Position numbers and translations under genes: made by a program. Below the pieces are notes generated by a model. The model did no database searches, was not told where the DNA came from, and saw only the letters and a program-made list of their open reading frames with translations. This document shows, piece after piece, positions 50,294 through 58,123 of a DNA stretch of 64,000 nt; the stretch's first letter is position 1, and each line of letters starts with the position of its first letter. Source of the stretch: DASPKT01 sp035626475 (lineage in GTDB: Bacteria > Pseudomonadota > Alphaproteobacteria > Azospirillales > Azospirillaceae); NCBI GenBank assembly GCA_035626475.1, contig DASPNP010000026.1, forward strand, positions 1 to 64,000, in the 5' to 3' direction.

Positions 50294-50905
50294 CTACTGC
50301 GCCGCCACGGACGGGGCGGCCGTCTTGCCGCCGTCCAGCTGCACCGGCGGGGCGGCGTGCAGCGAGTCCGGGTTGGTCTGCTTGAGGGTGGAGACGCTGA
50401 AGCCGGCATCGCCCGGATAGGTCTGCCGGGCCAGGCGCATCGCGTCGCCCTGGGTCTCGGCCCAGACCTCCAGCGTGTGCCGCGCGCCGCGCAGCAGGCT
50501 GTGGCTGGACTCGGTCTTGTTGATCACCAAGGTCGAGCCGAGCCCCAGCGACCCGGCATAGAGGCGGCGGCCGTCGCCGGGCTCGCCCAGCTCGTGGATC
50601 ACCTCGTAATTGTCCTGGGCCGCGGTCTCCAGCTTCTTGCGGGCGTCGACGATGGCGGCCTGCATGGCCCGGCGGTCGTCCTCGGCCTGGCGGATGCGGC
50701 TCTGCAGCCCGTCATGCTCGCGGACCTGGATGTCGTGCCGCGCCTTCATGCGGTCGATCTCGCGCTCCAGCTCCGACTCCTGGCGGCGCCCGGCGAACAG
50801 CAGGATCTGGCGCACCAGCGCCATGCCGACCATGGTGATGGCGGCGAGGATCGCGGCGATGAAGGCGTTGACGCTGACATCGACGAGCAGCAACGGAGCA
50901 CGCAT
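50294..50905 (-). CDS. Membrane-anchored coiled-coil protein, twin 2
   Basis: A 203-residue protein with an N-terminal hydrophobic segment (SVNAFIAAILAAITMVGMAL), a long coiled coil (residues about 40-100) and a C-terminal region that includes LYAGSLGLGSTLVINKTES, then TLEVWAETQGDAMRLAR and GFSVSTLKQTNP. This last part lines up with twin 1 (aromatic-Trp-Ala, Ala-x-Arg-x-Ala, Gly-x-x-Val-x-x-Leu). No family is recognised. It is first in a unit with twin 1 and perhaps the aldehyde dehydrogenase gene. Confidence 0.7.
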   Translation of the reverse strand: MRAPLLLVDVSVNAFIAAILAAITMVGMALVRQILLFAGRRQESELEREIDRMKARHDIQVREHDGLQSRIRQAEDDRRAMQAAIVDARKKLETAAQDNYEVIHELGEPGDGRRLYAGSLGLGSTLVINKTESSHSLLRGARHTLEVWAETQGDAMRLARQTYPGDAGFSVSTLKQTNPDSLHAAPPVQLDGGKTAAPSVAAQ

Positions 50906-50989
50906 CCTTGGAGACCGGGGGGAGGCCGGGGGACGCCGTCGGCGGGACGGCCGACGCGGGTGGAGAATGCCACCTGACCGGATCCCTAT

Positions 50990-51003
50990 TTAACACAAGT
51001 TAA
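50990..51003. promoter_or_regulatory. Short inverted repeat in an AT-rich divergent gap
   Basis: TTAAC-acaa-GTTAA is a perfect 5-bp inverted repeat in the only AT-rich stretch between twin 2 and the SDR gene. It may be an operator or part of a promoter; the evidence is weak. Confidence 0.3.
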
Positions 51004-51136
51004 CGGGGTCGTCGATGCAGCCGGGGGCATGCATCCTTCGGGACAGTATCCCGCAGGGATTGCCCGGCGCGTGCGGGACGATCCCGGGCGGAGGCTGTTG
51101 GGGCGGGCGGAATTCGACCGAACAGGAGGATCGAGC

Positions 51137-52384
51137 ATGGCCCGCGGGCTCAAGGACAAGGTCGTCGTCATCACCGGCGCGTCGAGCGGCATCGGCCGTG
51201 CCGCGGCCGTCGCCTTCGCCCGGGAGGGTGCGGCGGTGGTGCTGGCCGCGCGGCGGCCCGAGGCGCTGCGCGAGGCGGCGGAGGAGGTGCTGCGCGCCGG
51301 CGGCCGCGCCATGACCATCGAGACCGACGTGCGCGACGAGGGGCAGGTCAAGCGCCTGGCCCAGCGCGCCATCGAGGCGTTCGACGGCATCGATATCTGG
51401 ATCAACAATGCCGGCGTCGGCCATTTCTCGCGCTTCGACGAGACCCCGCCCGAAATCTTCGCCGAGGTGGTCCACACCACCTTCTTCGGCACGGTCCACG
51501 GCACCCGCGCCGTGCTGCCCCACTTCCAGGCGAAGGGCGCGGGCATCATCATCAACACCGTGTCCATCGCCGGGCGGCTGGCCGTGCCCTTCCACAGCGG
51601 CTACGGCGCCGCCAAGCACGCGGTCATGGGCTTCGCCGACAGCCTGCGGCAGGAACTGCGCGACCAGCCGGGCATCCATATCTGCAACGTGCTGCCGGGC
51701 CCGATCGACACGCCCTTCTGGCAGCACGGCGCCAACTACAGCGGCCAGCAGATTCAGGCGATGCAGCCGGCCCACTCGCCGGAGGAGGTCGCGCGCATCA
51801 TGCTGAAGCTGGCGCGCAAGCCGCAGTGGGAGGTCCCCGTCGGCCCGCCGCTGCGCCTGATGGAGATGGCCCGGCTGGTGGCTCCGCACGCCACCGACCG
51901 CATGTGGGCCAAGATGACCGAGAAGAACCTGTTCCGGAACGAGCGCCGGGCGAAGACCTCCGGGTCGGTGATGCAGCCCATGTCGGAGGGGCGCGGCGTC
52001 CATGGCGGCTGGGCTGGCGGCGGCAAGGGCGACCTGCAGCGCGCCCGCCAGTCCACCGGCGGCACCTCGACCGGCGGCATGGGCTGGGCCGGCCTGCTGG
52101 CCCTGGCCCTGCCGGTGGGGGCGGCGCTGCTCTACGCCCGCAGCGGCGGCGACCGGCACCAGGAGAGCCGTCGGCCGGGCCAGCGCCCGCAGGGCAACGC
52201 GCGGATGCGCGGCCGGGCCGGCTACGCGGCGGGCGCCTCGGGCGGCGGCGACTACCGCGACGTCTACGGCGATGCCGGCGTGACCGGCGGCCGGGTCGGC
52301 GCCTATGGCGGCGCCTACGCCACCGGCAGCGTCGGCCGGGACGACGAGGCAGACTACGCCGGCGAGTACTGGCGCGGGCGGTGA
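51137..52384 (+). CDS. SDR-family oxidoreductase with membrane anchor and Gly/Tyr-rich tail
   Basis: A 415-residue protein. Residues 1 to about 255 are a classical short-chain dehydrogenase: TGASSGIG at 13-20 binds NAD(P), NNAG is at 90-93, and Ser143, Tyr156 and Lys160 form the catalytic triad (YGAAK). After it comes a linker, a hydrophobic segment at about 316-334 (GWAGLLALALPVGAALLYA), and a disordered tail of about 80 residues rich in Gly, Arg, Tyr and Ala. Most SDRs stop near 250-330 residues. AGGAGGA precedes the ATG. The substrate is unknown. Confidence 0.88.
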   Translation: MARGLKDKVVVITGASSGIGRAAAVAFAREGAAVVLAARRPEALREAAEEVLRAGGRAMTIETDVRDEGQVKRLAQRAIEAFDGIDIWINNAGVGHFSRFDETPPEIFAEVVHTTFFGTVHGTRAVLPHFQAKGAGIIINTVSIAGRLAVPFHSGYGAAKHAVMGFADSLRQELRDQPGIHICNVLPGPIDTPFWQHGANYSGQQIQAMQPAHSPEEVARIMLKLARKPQWEVPVGPPLRLMEMARLVAPHATDRMWAKMTEKNLFRNERRAKTSGSVMQPMSEGRGVHGGWAGGGKGDLQRARQSTGGTSTGGMGWAGLLALALPVGAALLYARSGGDRHQESRRPGQRPQGNARMRGRAGYAAGASGGGDYRDVYGDAGVTGGRVGAYGGAYATGSVGRDDEADYAGEYWRGR

Positions 52385-52434
52385 GGTAAGGGGACGGGGT
52401 GGGGTGGGGTGCTGCCCTCCACCCCATCCACTGC

Positions 52435-52577
52435 CCGTCATCCCCGCGGAGGCGGGGACCCAGGTCATAAGCTTGCTGTCCAAATGCAGGAGGGCGCCAG
52501 CGGCGACGTAGGCGCCCGCTTCATTTCGCTCCGGAGCAAGCTGTGTGCCTGGGTCCCCGCCTCCGCGGGGATGACGG
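52435..52577 (+). repeat. MITE-like element, family D copy 2 (143 bp)
   Basis: The terminal inverted repeats CCGTCATCCCCGCGGAGG... match copy 1 at 41209-41350 over most of their length. The interior is related, with an inner GGGCGCCAGCG...GGCGCCC hairpin and a GGAGCAAGC segment, but it has diverged. The orientation is the same. It sits between the SDR and the ABC permease genes. Confidence 0.87.
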
Positions 52578-52680
52578 TTGAGATGGTCCGGGCCGCACGC
52601 GCTCCCTTCCGCTTCCCGCACACCCCAGCCGCGACGACGTGCCCATTGCGAACCGCTCGCAGGGCGTGGGAAAAGGGGCC

Positions 52681-54378
52681 ATGTCCGCGCCCCACAGCCT
52701 GCCCGCCACCCCCGTCCACGCGCCGCGCGCCCGCCCGGCGCGGCTGCGGCTGCTGCCGGACGCGTGGACGGCGTCGACGGTGCTGATCGCGCTGCTGGTG
52801 GCGCTGCCGGTGCTGATCGTGGCGAGCCGGCTGCTGGTGCCGACCCACGGCGTCTGGGACCATCTGGCGGCGACGGTGCTGCCGCGCTACCTCGCCAACA
52901 CGGTCATGCTGGTGCTGGGGGTGGGCCTGGGCGTGCTGGTCACCGGCGCCGGCACGGCCTGGCTGGTGACCATGTGCCGCTTCCCCGGCTCGCGCTGGCT
53001 GGAATGGGCGTTGCTGCTGCCCATGGCGATGCCGGCCTACGTCATGGCCTACACCTACACCGACCTGCTGCAGTTCGTCGGTCCCGTGCAGACCACCTTG
53101 CGCGAGCTGTTCGGCTGGAGCCGGCAGGATTACTGGTTCCCGAACGTGCGCTCGCTGGGCGGCGCCGTCGCCATGATGGGGCTGGTGCTCTACCCCTACG
53201 TCTATCTGCTGGCCCGCGCCGCCTTCCTGGAGCAGTCGGTCTGCGTGCTGGAGGTCGGCCGCACGCTGGGCAGCGGTCCCTGGCGCACCTTCTTCCGCGT
53301 GGCCCTGCCGCTGGCCCGCCCGGCCATCGTCGGCGGGCTGGCGCTGGCCATGATGGAGGTGCTGGCCGATTTCGGCACCGTGCAGTACTTCGCCGTCGAC
53401 ACCTTCACGACAGGCATCTACCGCACCTGGTTCGCCATGGGACAGCCGGTGGCGGCGGCGCAGCTGGCGTCGGTGCTGATGCTGTTCGTGCTGGCCACAT
53501 TGGCGCTGGAGCGGCTGAGCCGCCGCGGCGCCCGCTTCCACCACACCACCAACCGCTACCGCTCGCTGCCCAGCTACCGCCTGTCCGGCCTGCGCGCCGC
53601 CGCGGCGCTGGCGGCCTGCGCCCTGCCGGTGCTGGCGGGCTTCGTGGTGCCCGTGCTGATCCTGCTGAAGCTGAACCTGGAGGGCGGCGACCCGCTGCTG
53701 GGCAAGCGCTTCCTCGACCTGGCCGGCAACAGCTTCTTCCTGGCCGGGCTGACGGCGGGGCTGGCGGTGCTGATGGCGACCGTCGTGGCCTACGGCCTGC
53801 GGCTGCGGCCGACCAGGGCCTTGAAGGCGGCGGCGCGGGTCTCCGCCATGGGCTACGCCATCCCCGGTTCGGTGGTGGCGGTGGGCATCCTCATCCCCTT
53901 CGCCGCCTTCGACAACGCGCTGGACGCCTTCCTGCGCGAGACGCTGGGCGTCTCCACCGGCCTGCTGCTGTCCGGCACCATCGCCGCGCTGGTCTTCGCC
54001 TATCTCGTGCGGTTCCTGGCCGTGTCGCTGAACACGGTGGAGGCGAGCCTGGGCAAGATCGGGCCGTCGCTGGACCAGGCCGCCCGCATCCTGGGCCAGA
54101 CGCCCGGCCGCACGCTGGCCCGCGTCCATGCGCCGCTGATGAAAGGAAGTCTGCTGACGGCGGGGCTGCTGGTCTTCGTCGACGTGATGAAGGAGCTGCC
54201 GGCGACCATGATCGTCAGGCCCTTCAACTTCGACACGCTGGCGATCCGCGTCTACACCCTGGCCTCCGACGAGCGGCTGGCGGAGGCGTCCACCTCGGCC
54301 CTGCTGATCGTCGCGGTCGGCATCGTGCCGGTGGTGCTGCTCAGCCGCGCCATCTCCCGCGCCCGCCCCGGAGAGTGA
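52681..54378 (+). CDS. Iron(III)-type ABC transporter permease (FbpB/ThiP class)
   Basis: A 565-residue permease with two fused halves, each with six hydrophobic segments, as in FbpB, SfuB and ThiP. The EAA-type loops are in LEVGRTLGSGPWRTFFRVALPLARPA and LDQAARILGQTPGRTLARVHAPL, the contacts for an ATPase. The likely substrate is ferric iron, though other ions and thiamine use this type. No ATPase or binding-protein gene is near, so it is an orphan subunit here. ATG 52681 is the start that avoids an in-frame extension into the repeat flank. Confidence 0.9.
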   Translation: MSAPHSLPATPVHAPRARPARLRLLPDAWTASTVLIALLVALPVLIVASRLLVPTHGVWDHLAATVLPRYLANTVMLVLGVGLGVLVTGAGTAWLVTMCRFPGSRWLEWALLLPMAMPAYVMAYTYTDLLQFVGPVQTTLRELFGWSRQDYWFPNVRSLGGAVAMMGLVLYPYVYLLARAAFLEQSVCVLEVGRTLGSGPWRTFFRVALPLARPAIVGGLALAMMEVLADFGTVQYFAVDTFTTGIYRTWFAMGQPVAAAQLASVLMLFVLATLALERLSRRGARFHHTTNRYRSLPSYRLSGLRAAAALAACALPVLAGFVVPVLILLKLNLEGGDPLLGKRFLDLAGNSFFLAGLTAGLAVLMATVVAYGLRLRPTRALKAAARVSAMGYAIPGSVVAVGILIPFAAFDNALDAFLRETLGVSTGLLLSGTIAALVFAYLVRFLAVSLNTVEASLGKIGPSLDQAARILGQTPGRTLARVHAPLMKGSLLTAGLLVFVDVMKELPATMIVRPFNFDTLAIRVYTLASDERLAEASTSALLIVAVGIVPVVLLSRAISRARPGE

Positions 54379-54476
54379 CGACGGAACGGCGCTGGCCAGT
54401 CATGGTTAATGCGGTGTAAAGAACCGTTCCGCTGAAATCTTCTGGTGACCAAGTGTTCCGCTGCGGGAGTGCCGGG

Positions 54477-56696
54477 ATGCTTAAGTCCATCTTCACCATG
54501 ATCCTGTATTCGTCGGCGCTGATACTCGGCGCCTCCTGCACCCCCATGGACCGTGCCGCGTCGGGCGATCCATCGGGGGCGGGCGAACAGGTCATGGGCA
54601 AGGTCAAGTCTCTCACGCTGACGGGCGGCACGGGCAACGATGCGCTGACGGGCGGGGCCGGCAACGACACGATCGACGGCGGCGCCGGCAACGACCTCAT
54701 CCTGGGTGGCGCCGGCAACGACCGTATCGTCTTCCGCAGCGGCTGGGACAAGGTGACGGGCGGCCTGGGCGCCGACACGCTGGTGGTTGCGGCCGGGGCG
54801 ACGGGCACGCTGGAGGTGACGGACTTCGCGGGCGGCCAGGATGTGCTGGACCTCTCACCCATCGGCGCCTTCGCCAAGCTGTCCACGGCGCTGACCGGCA
54901 GCGGCCAGGCGGAGATCGCCAGCACCCTGTCCGGCACCACCCGCCTGCTGCTGCTGGACCGCAACGGCGACGGCACGGCCGAGGCGACGGTGCGGCTGGC
55001 CGGAACCTTCGACCTCTACCGCGACACGCGCGGCACCCTGCCGAACCGCCTGCCCGACGCGCTGGACGACGCCGCCTCCACCCAGGCCGGAACGCCGGTG
55101 CGCGTCAACGTACTGGCGAACGATCTGGACCCCGACCGCGACCCGCTCTCGGTCTCGCTGGCGTCGGGTCCCGCGAACGGCACGGCGGTGCTGAACGCCG
55201 ACGGTTCCTTCACCTATGCCGCGAAGGCCGGCTGGTCCGGTGTCGACGGCTTCGCCTACCGGGTGGCGGACGGGCGCGGCGGCTTCGACACGGCCATTGT
55301 GACGGTCACGGTCGCCCCGGCGCCGGTGGCCGCCTACACCACGCAGTTCCATGTCGAGAAGACCAGCGGCGCCTCGCCCGGCGGCACCGGCCGGGTCTTC
55401 CACATCGACCCGACGGCGCCCGCCGGCGGCAACGGCCTGACTCCAGGCGCCGCCTGGGACGGCTTCGCCGACGTCACATCCTTCGCCAGCGGCGGCGGCT
55501 TCAAGCCCGGTGACACGATCCTGTTCCGCCGCGGCTTCGCCTATGACAGCCGTGACGGCTTCCGCATCGATTTCGGCGGTGCCGAGGGCGCGCCCATCAC
55601 CTTCGGCGCCTATGGCGACGGCAAGCCGCCGGTGCTGAGCAACAGCCGCTTCGCCGACACGAACGCCGACGGCATCGACGACACGCCCTATGACTCGATC
55701 CTGACCATCGGCCGCTCCGCCAACCATGTCGTCGTCCGCGACCTGAAGTTCGACGCCGCCGCCACGGCGCCGCGCGCGGTGACCGAGGCCGCGATCCGCG
55801 TGCTGGGCGCCCATGTCACCATCGACAATGTCGAGATTACAGGAGTGGGCTCCGGCGTCTGGTTCGGCCGCAACGCCGCCAGCGGCCAGCCCGCGGCGGA
55901 CGAGAACGCCTTCGGGGTCGTGCGCAACAGCTGGATCCACGACCTGCGCATGACGGTGAACACGCCGGGCGGCGACGATGATTACGGCGCCATCGCCGTG
56001 ACGGTGCTGGCCAGCGGCGTGACGGTGGAGCGCAACACGCTGACCAACCTCATGGCGCCCAGCGACGATTACGGCTTCGACGGCGCCGCGGTCGAGACCT
56101 ACGGCACGGCGCGCAACGTCCGGGTCTTCGGCAACTACATCGCCAACGTCAACGGGGTGACCGAGGTGGGCGGCCGCACGTCGGACGTGGTCGCCGGGCT
56201 GCATTTCGACCACAACGTCATCGTCAACACCGAGTCGCTGGCCTATTTCCACAATGGCGGCGGGCTCTACGCCATGGGCGCCATCGCGGACGTGCGCTTC
56301 ACCGCCAATACCGTCCATGGCACCGGCAACCGGGCCGACAGCAACAGCTTCGCCTTCGGCTTCGGCGGCACCGACGGGTCGTTCCTGACGGTGCGCAACA
56401 ACATCTTCGCCTGGTCGCAGGTGGATGTCTGGGAGTTCGGCGCCACCAACTACGCCCACACCGACAATCTCTACGACTACGACGCCATCCAGTTCCGCAG
56501 CGGCTATTTCGGTGCGGGCGAGCTGCGCGGCGAGGCGATGTTCCAGAACCCGGCCGCCGCCGACTTCCGCCTGACCGCCGGCTCCGCCGCGCTGGGCCGG
56601 GCCGCGGCACTGCCGGGTACGACCGTCGACTTCGCCGGCAACAACTTGGTCGGGCGGACCGGGCTCGATCTCGGCGCGGTGGAGTACTGGCCCTGA
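54477..56696 (+). CDS. RTX-repeat, cadherin-like and beta-helix surface protein
   Basis: A 739-residue protein. An N-terminal hydrophobic segment ends at LGASC (Cys21), a poor lipobox or an anchor. Four calcium-binding RTX nonapeptides (GGAGNDTID type) lie at about residues 50-84, followed by a hemolysin-type strand. A cadherin-like/VCBS-type domain is at about 190-285 (VRVNVLANDLDPDRDPLSVS). The rest, about 290-735, is a right-handed parallel beta-helix (NHVVVRDLKFD, GVTVERNTLTN, NVRVFGNYIANVNGV). Beta-helix proteins often bind or cut polysaccharides; no catalytic residues are assigned. GGGAG precedes ATG 54477. No type I secretion genes are adjacent. Confidence 0.82.
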   Translation: MLKSIFTMILYSSALILGASCTPMDRAASGDPSGAGEQVMGKVKSLTLTGGTGNDALTGGAGNDTIDGGAGNDLILGGAGNDRIVFRSGWDKVTGGLGADTLVVAAGATGTLEVTDFAGGQDVLDLSPIGAFAKLSTALTGSGQAEIASTLSGTTRLLLLDRNGDGTAEATVRLAGTFDLYRDTRGTLPNRLPDALDDAASTQAGTPVRVNVLANDLDPDRDPLSVSLASGPANGTAVLNADGSFTYAAKAGWSGVDGFAYRVADGRGGFDTAIVTVTVAPAPVAAYTTQFHVEKTSGASPGGTGRVFHIDPTAPAGGNGLTPGAAWDGFADVTSFASGGGFKPGDTILFRRGFAYDSRDGFRIDFGGAEGAPITFGAYGDGKPPVLSNSRFADTNADGIDDTPYDSILTIGRSANHVVVRDLKFDAAATAPRAVTEAAIRVLGAHVTIDNVEITGVGSGVWFGRNAASGQPAADENAFGVVRNSWIHDLRMTVNTPGGDDDYGAIAVTVLASGVTVERNTLTNLMAPSDDYGFDGAAVETYGTARNVRVFGNYIANVNGVTEVGGRTSDVVAGLHFDHNVIVNTESLAYFHNGGGLYAMGAIADVRFTANTVHGTGNRADSNSFAFGFGGTDGSFLTVRNNIFAWSQVDVWEFGATNYAHTDNLYDYDAIQFRSGYFGAGELRGEAMFQNPAAADFRLTAGSAALGRAAALPGTTVDFAGNNLVGRTGLDLGAVEYWP

Positions 56697-56706
56697 GCGC
56701 GGGCGC

Positions 56707-58005
56707 TTAAGGTTCGGCCTGGGTGAGGGGGGTGGCGAGGATCTTGTCGATGCGGCGGCCGTCCATGTCGACCACCTCCAGCCGCCAGCCGTCATACTCC
56801 ACCGACTCGCCGGCGGTGGGCAAATGGCCGAACTTGAAGAGCATGAAGCCCGCCAGCGTGTGGTAGTCGCCCTGCTCGCCCAGGTTCCGCAGGCCCAGCG
56901 CGTGCTCGGCCTCGTCGACCGGCATGCGGCCGTCCATCAGCATGGAGCCGTCCGGCCGGCGCACCAGATCCTCGGCGTCCGAATCCCCCGTCTCCGGCAG
57001 GTCGCCGGCGATGGCCTCCATGATGTCGGTGACGGTGACGATCCCCTCGACGCTGCCATACTCGTCCACCACCACGGCCATGTGCTGGCCGTTGCTGCGG
57101 AACAGCTCCAGCAGCCGCATCACCAGCGTGCCGTCATGCACGATCAGGGCGGGGCGCGAGGCGGCGGCGAGGTCGACCTGGCGGCCGGCCAGCGCCGCGT
57201 CCAGCAGGTCCTTGGCATGGACGATGCCGACCACCTCTTCCAGGTCGCCGCGGCAGACCGGGAAGCGCGAATGGCCGCTCTCGGCGATCTCGCGGCGGAC
57301 CACCTCCAGACCGTCGCCGGCGTCCAGCCACATCACGTCGGGGCGCGGCGTCATGATCGAGCGCACGGGGCGGTCGGACAGCCGCAGCACCCCCTCGATC
57401 ATCTTCTTCTCCTCCGGCTCGAAGACGCCGGTGGCCGTGCCCTCGGCGATGAGGCTCTTCACCTCCTCCTCGGTCACGGTGCTGTCGGCCTTGTCGGGCA
57501 CCCGCAGCAGCCGCAGCACCGCCTCGGTGGAGGCGCCCAGCAGCCAGACGACGGGGGAGGTGATCTCCGACAGCCCCTTCATGATGGGGGCGGCGACCAG
57601 CGCGATGCGCTCGGCATGGTTCAGCGCCATGCGCTTGGGCACCAGCTCGCCCGCGACCAGCGACAGGTAGGTGATGATCGCGACCACCAGCACCACCGCC
57701 GCCGCGTGGCCGTAGCCCTGCAGGATCGGGTACTGCTCCAGCACCGAGCCCAGCCGGTCGGCCAGCGTGGCGCTGCCATAGGCGCCGGCGACGATGCCGA
57801 TCAGGGTGATGCCGATCTGCACGGAGGAGAGGAAGCGGGACGGGTCGTCCTGCAGCTCCAGCGCCGTGCGGGCGCCGCGCTTGCCCTCCTCGGCCAGCTG
57901 CTGCAGCCGTCCCCGGCGGGACGAGACGACGGCCAGTTCCGACATTGAGAAGAAGCCGTTCAGCAGGATCAGCAGAACGACGGTGGTGATCTCGACATAG
58001 ACCAT
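56707..58005 (-). CDS. CNNM/HlyC-CorC family membrane protein
   Basis: A 432-residue protein: an N-terminal CNNM (DUF21) transmembrane domain with three to four helices (VEITTVVLLILLNGFFSMSE), a pair of CBS domains (VRSIMTPRPDVMWL and GIVTVTDIMEAIAG), and a C-terminal CorC/HlyC domain. Such proteins export magnesium or affect cobalt/magnesium resistance and bind ATP in the CBS pair. ATG 58005 gives the family start; a longer frame upstream is not needed. It converges on the RTX protein gene with only 10 bp between stops. Confidence 0.93.
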   Translation of the reverse strand: MVYVEITTVVLLILLNGFFSMSELAVVSSRRGRLQQLAEEGKRGARTALELQDDPSRFLSSVQIGITLIGIVAGAYGSATLADRLGSVLEQYPILQGYGHAAAVVLVVAIITYLSLVAGELVPKRMALNHAERIALVAAPIMKGLSEITSPVVWLLGASTEAVLRLLRVPDKADSTVTEEEVKSLIAEGTATGVFEPEEKKMIEGVLRLSDRPVRSIMTPRPDVMWLDAGDGLEVVRREIAESGHSRFPVCRGDLEEVVGIVHAKDLLDAALAGRQVDLAAASRPALIVHDGTLVMRLLELFRSNGQHMAVVVDEYGSVEGIVTVTDIMEAIAGDLPETGDSDAEDLVRRPDGSMLMDGRMPVDEAEHALGLRNLGEQGDYHTLAGFMLFKFGHLPTAGESVEYDGWRLEVVDMDGRRIDKILATPLTQAEP

Positions 58006-58123
58006 CGAAGCGGGTCTGATTCGTCCCCAGGAATGGCTCCGGAAGGAGCCGTTCCACACATGCTAGCACGGCCCGTCCCGTTTCCCGGCAGGGGATTTAC
58101 CAAACTTTGGTGACAGTCCCGGC

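Noticed and set aside
3391..52577. Insertion sequences
   Set aside because: The repeated elements are short and carry no transposase; no IS-type gene is visible in the window.
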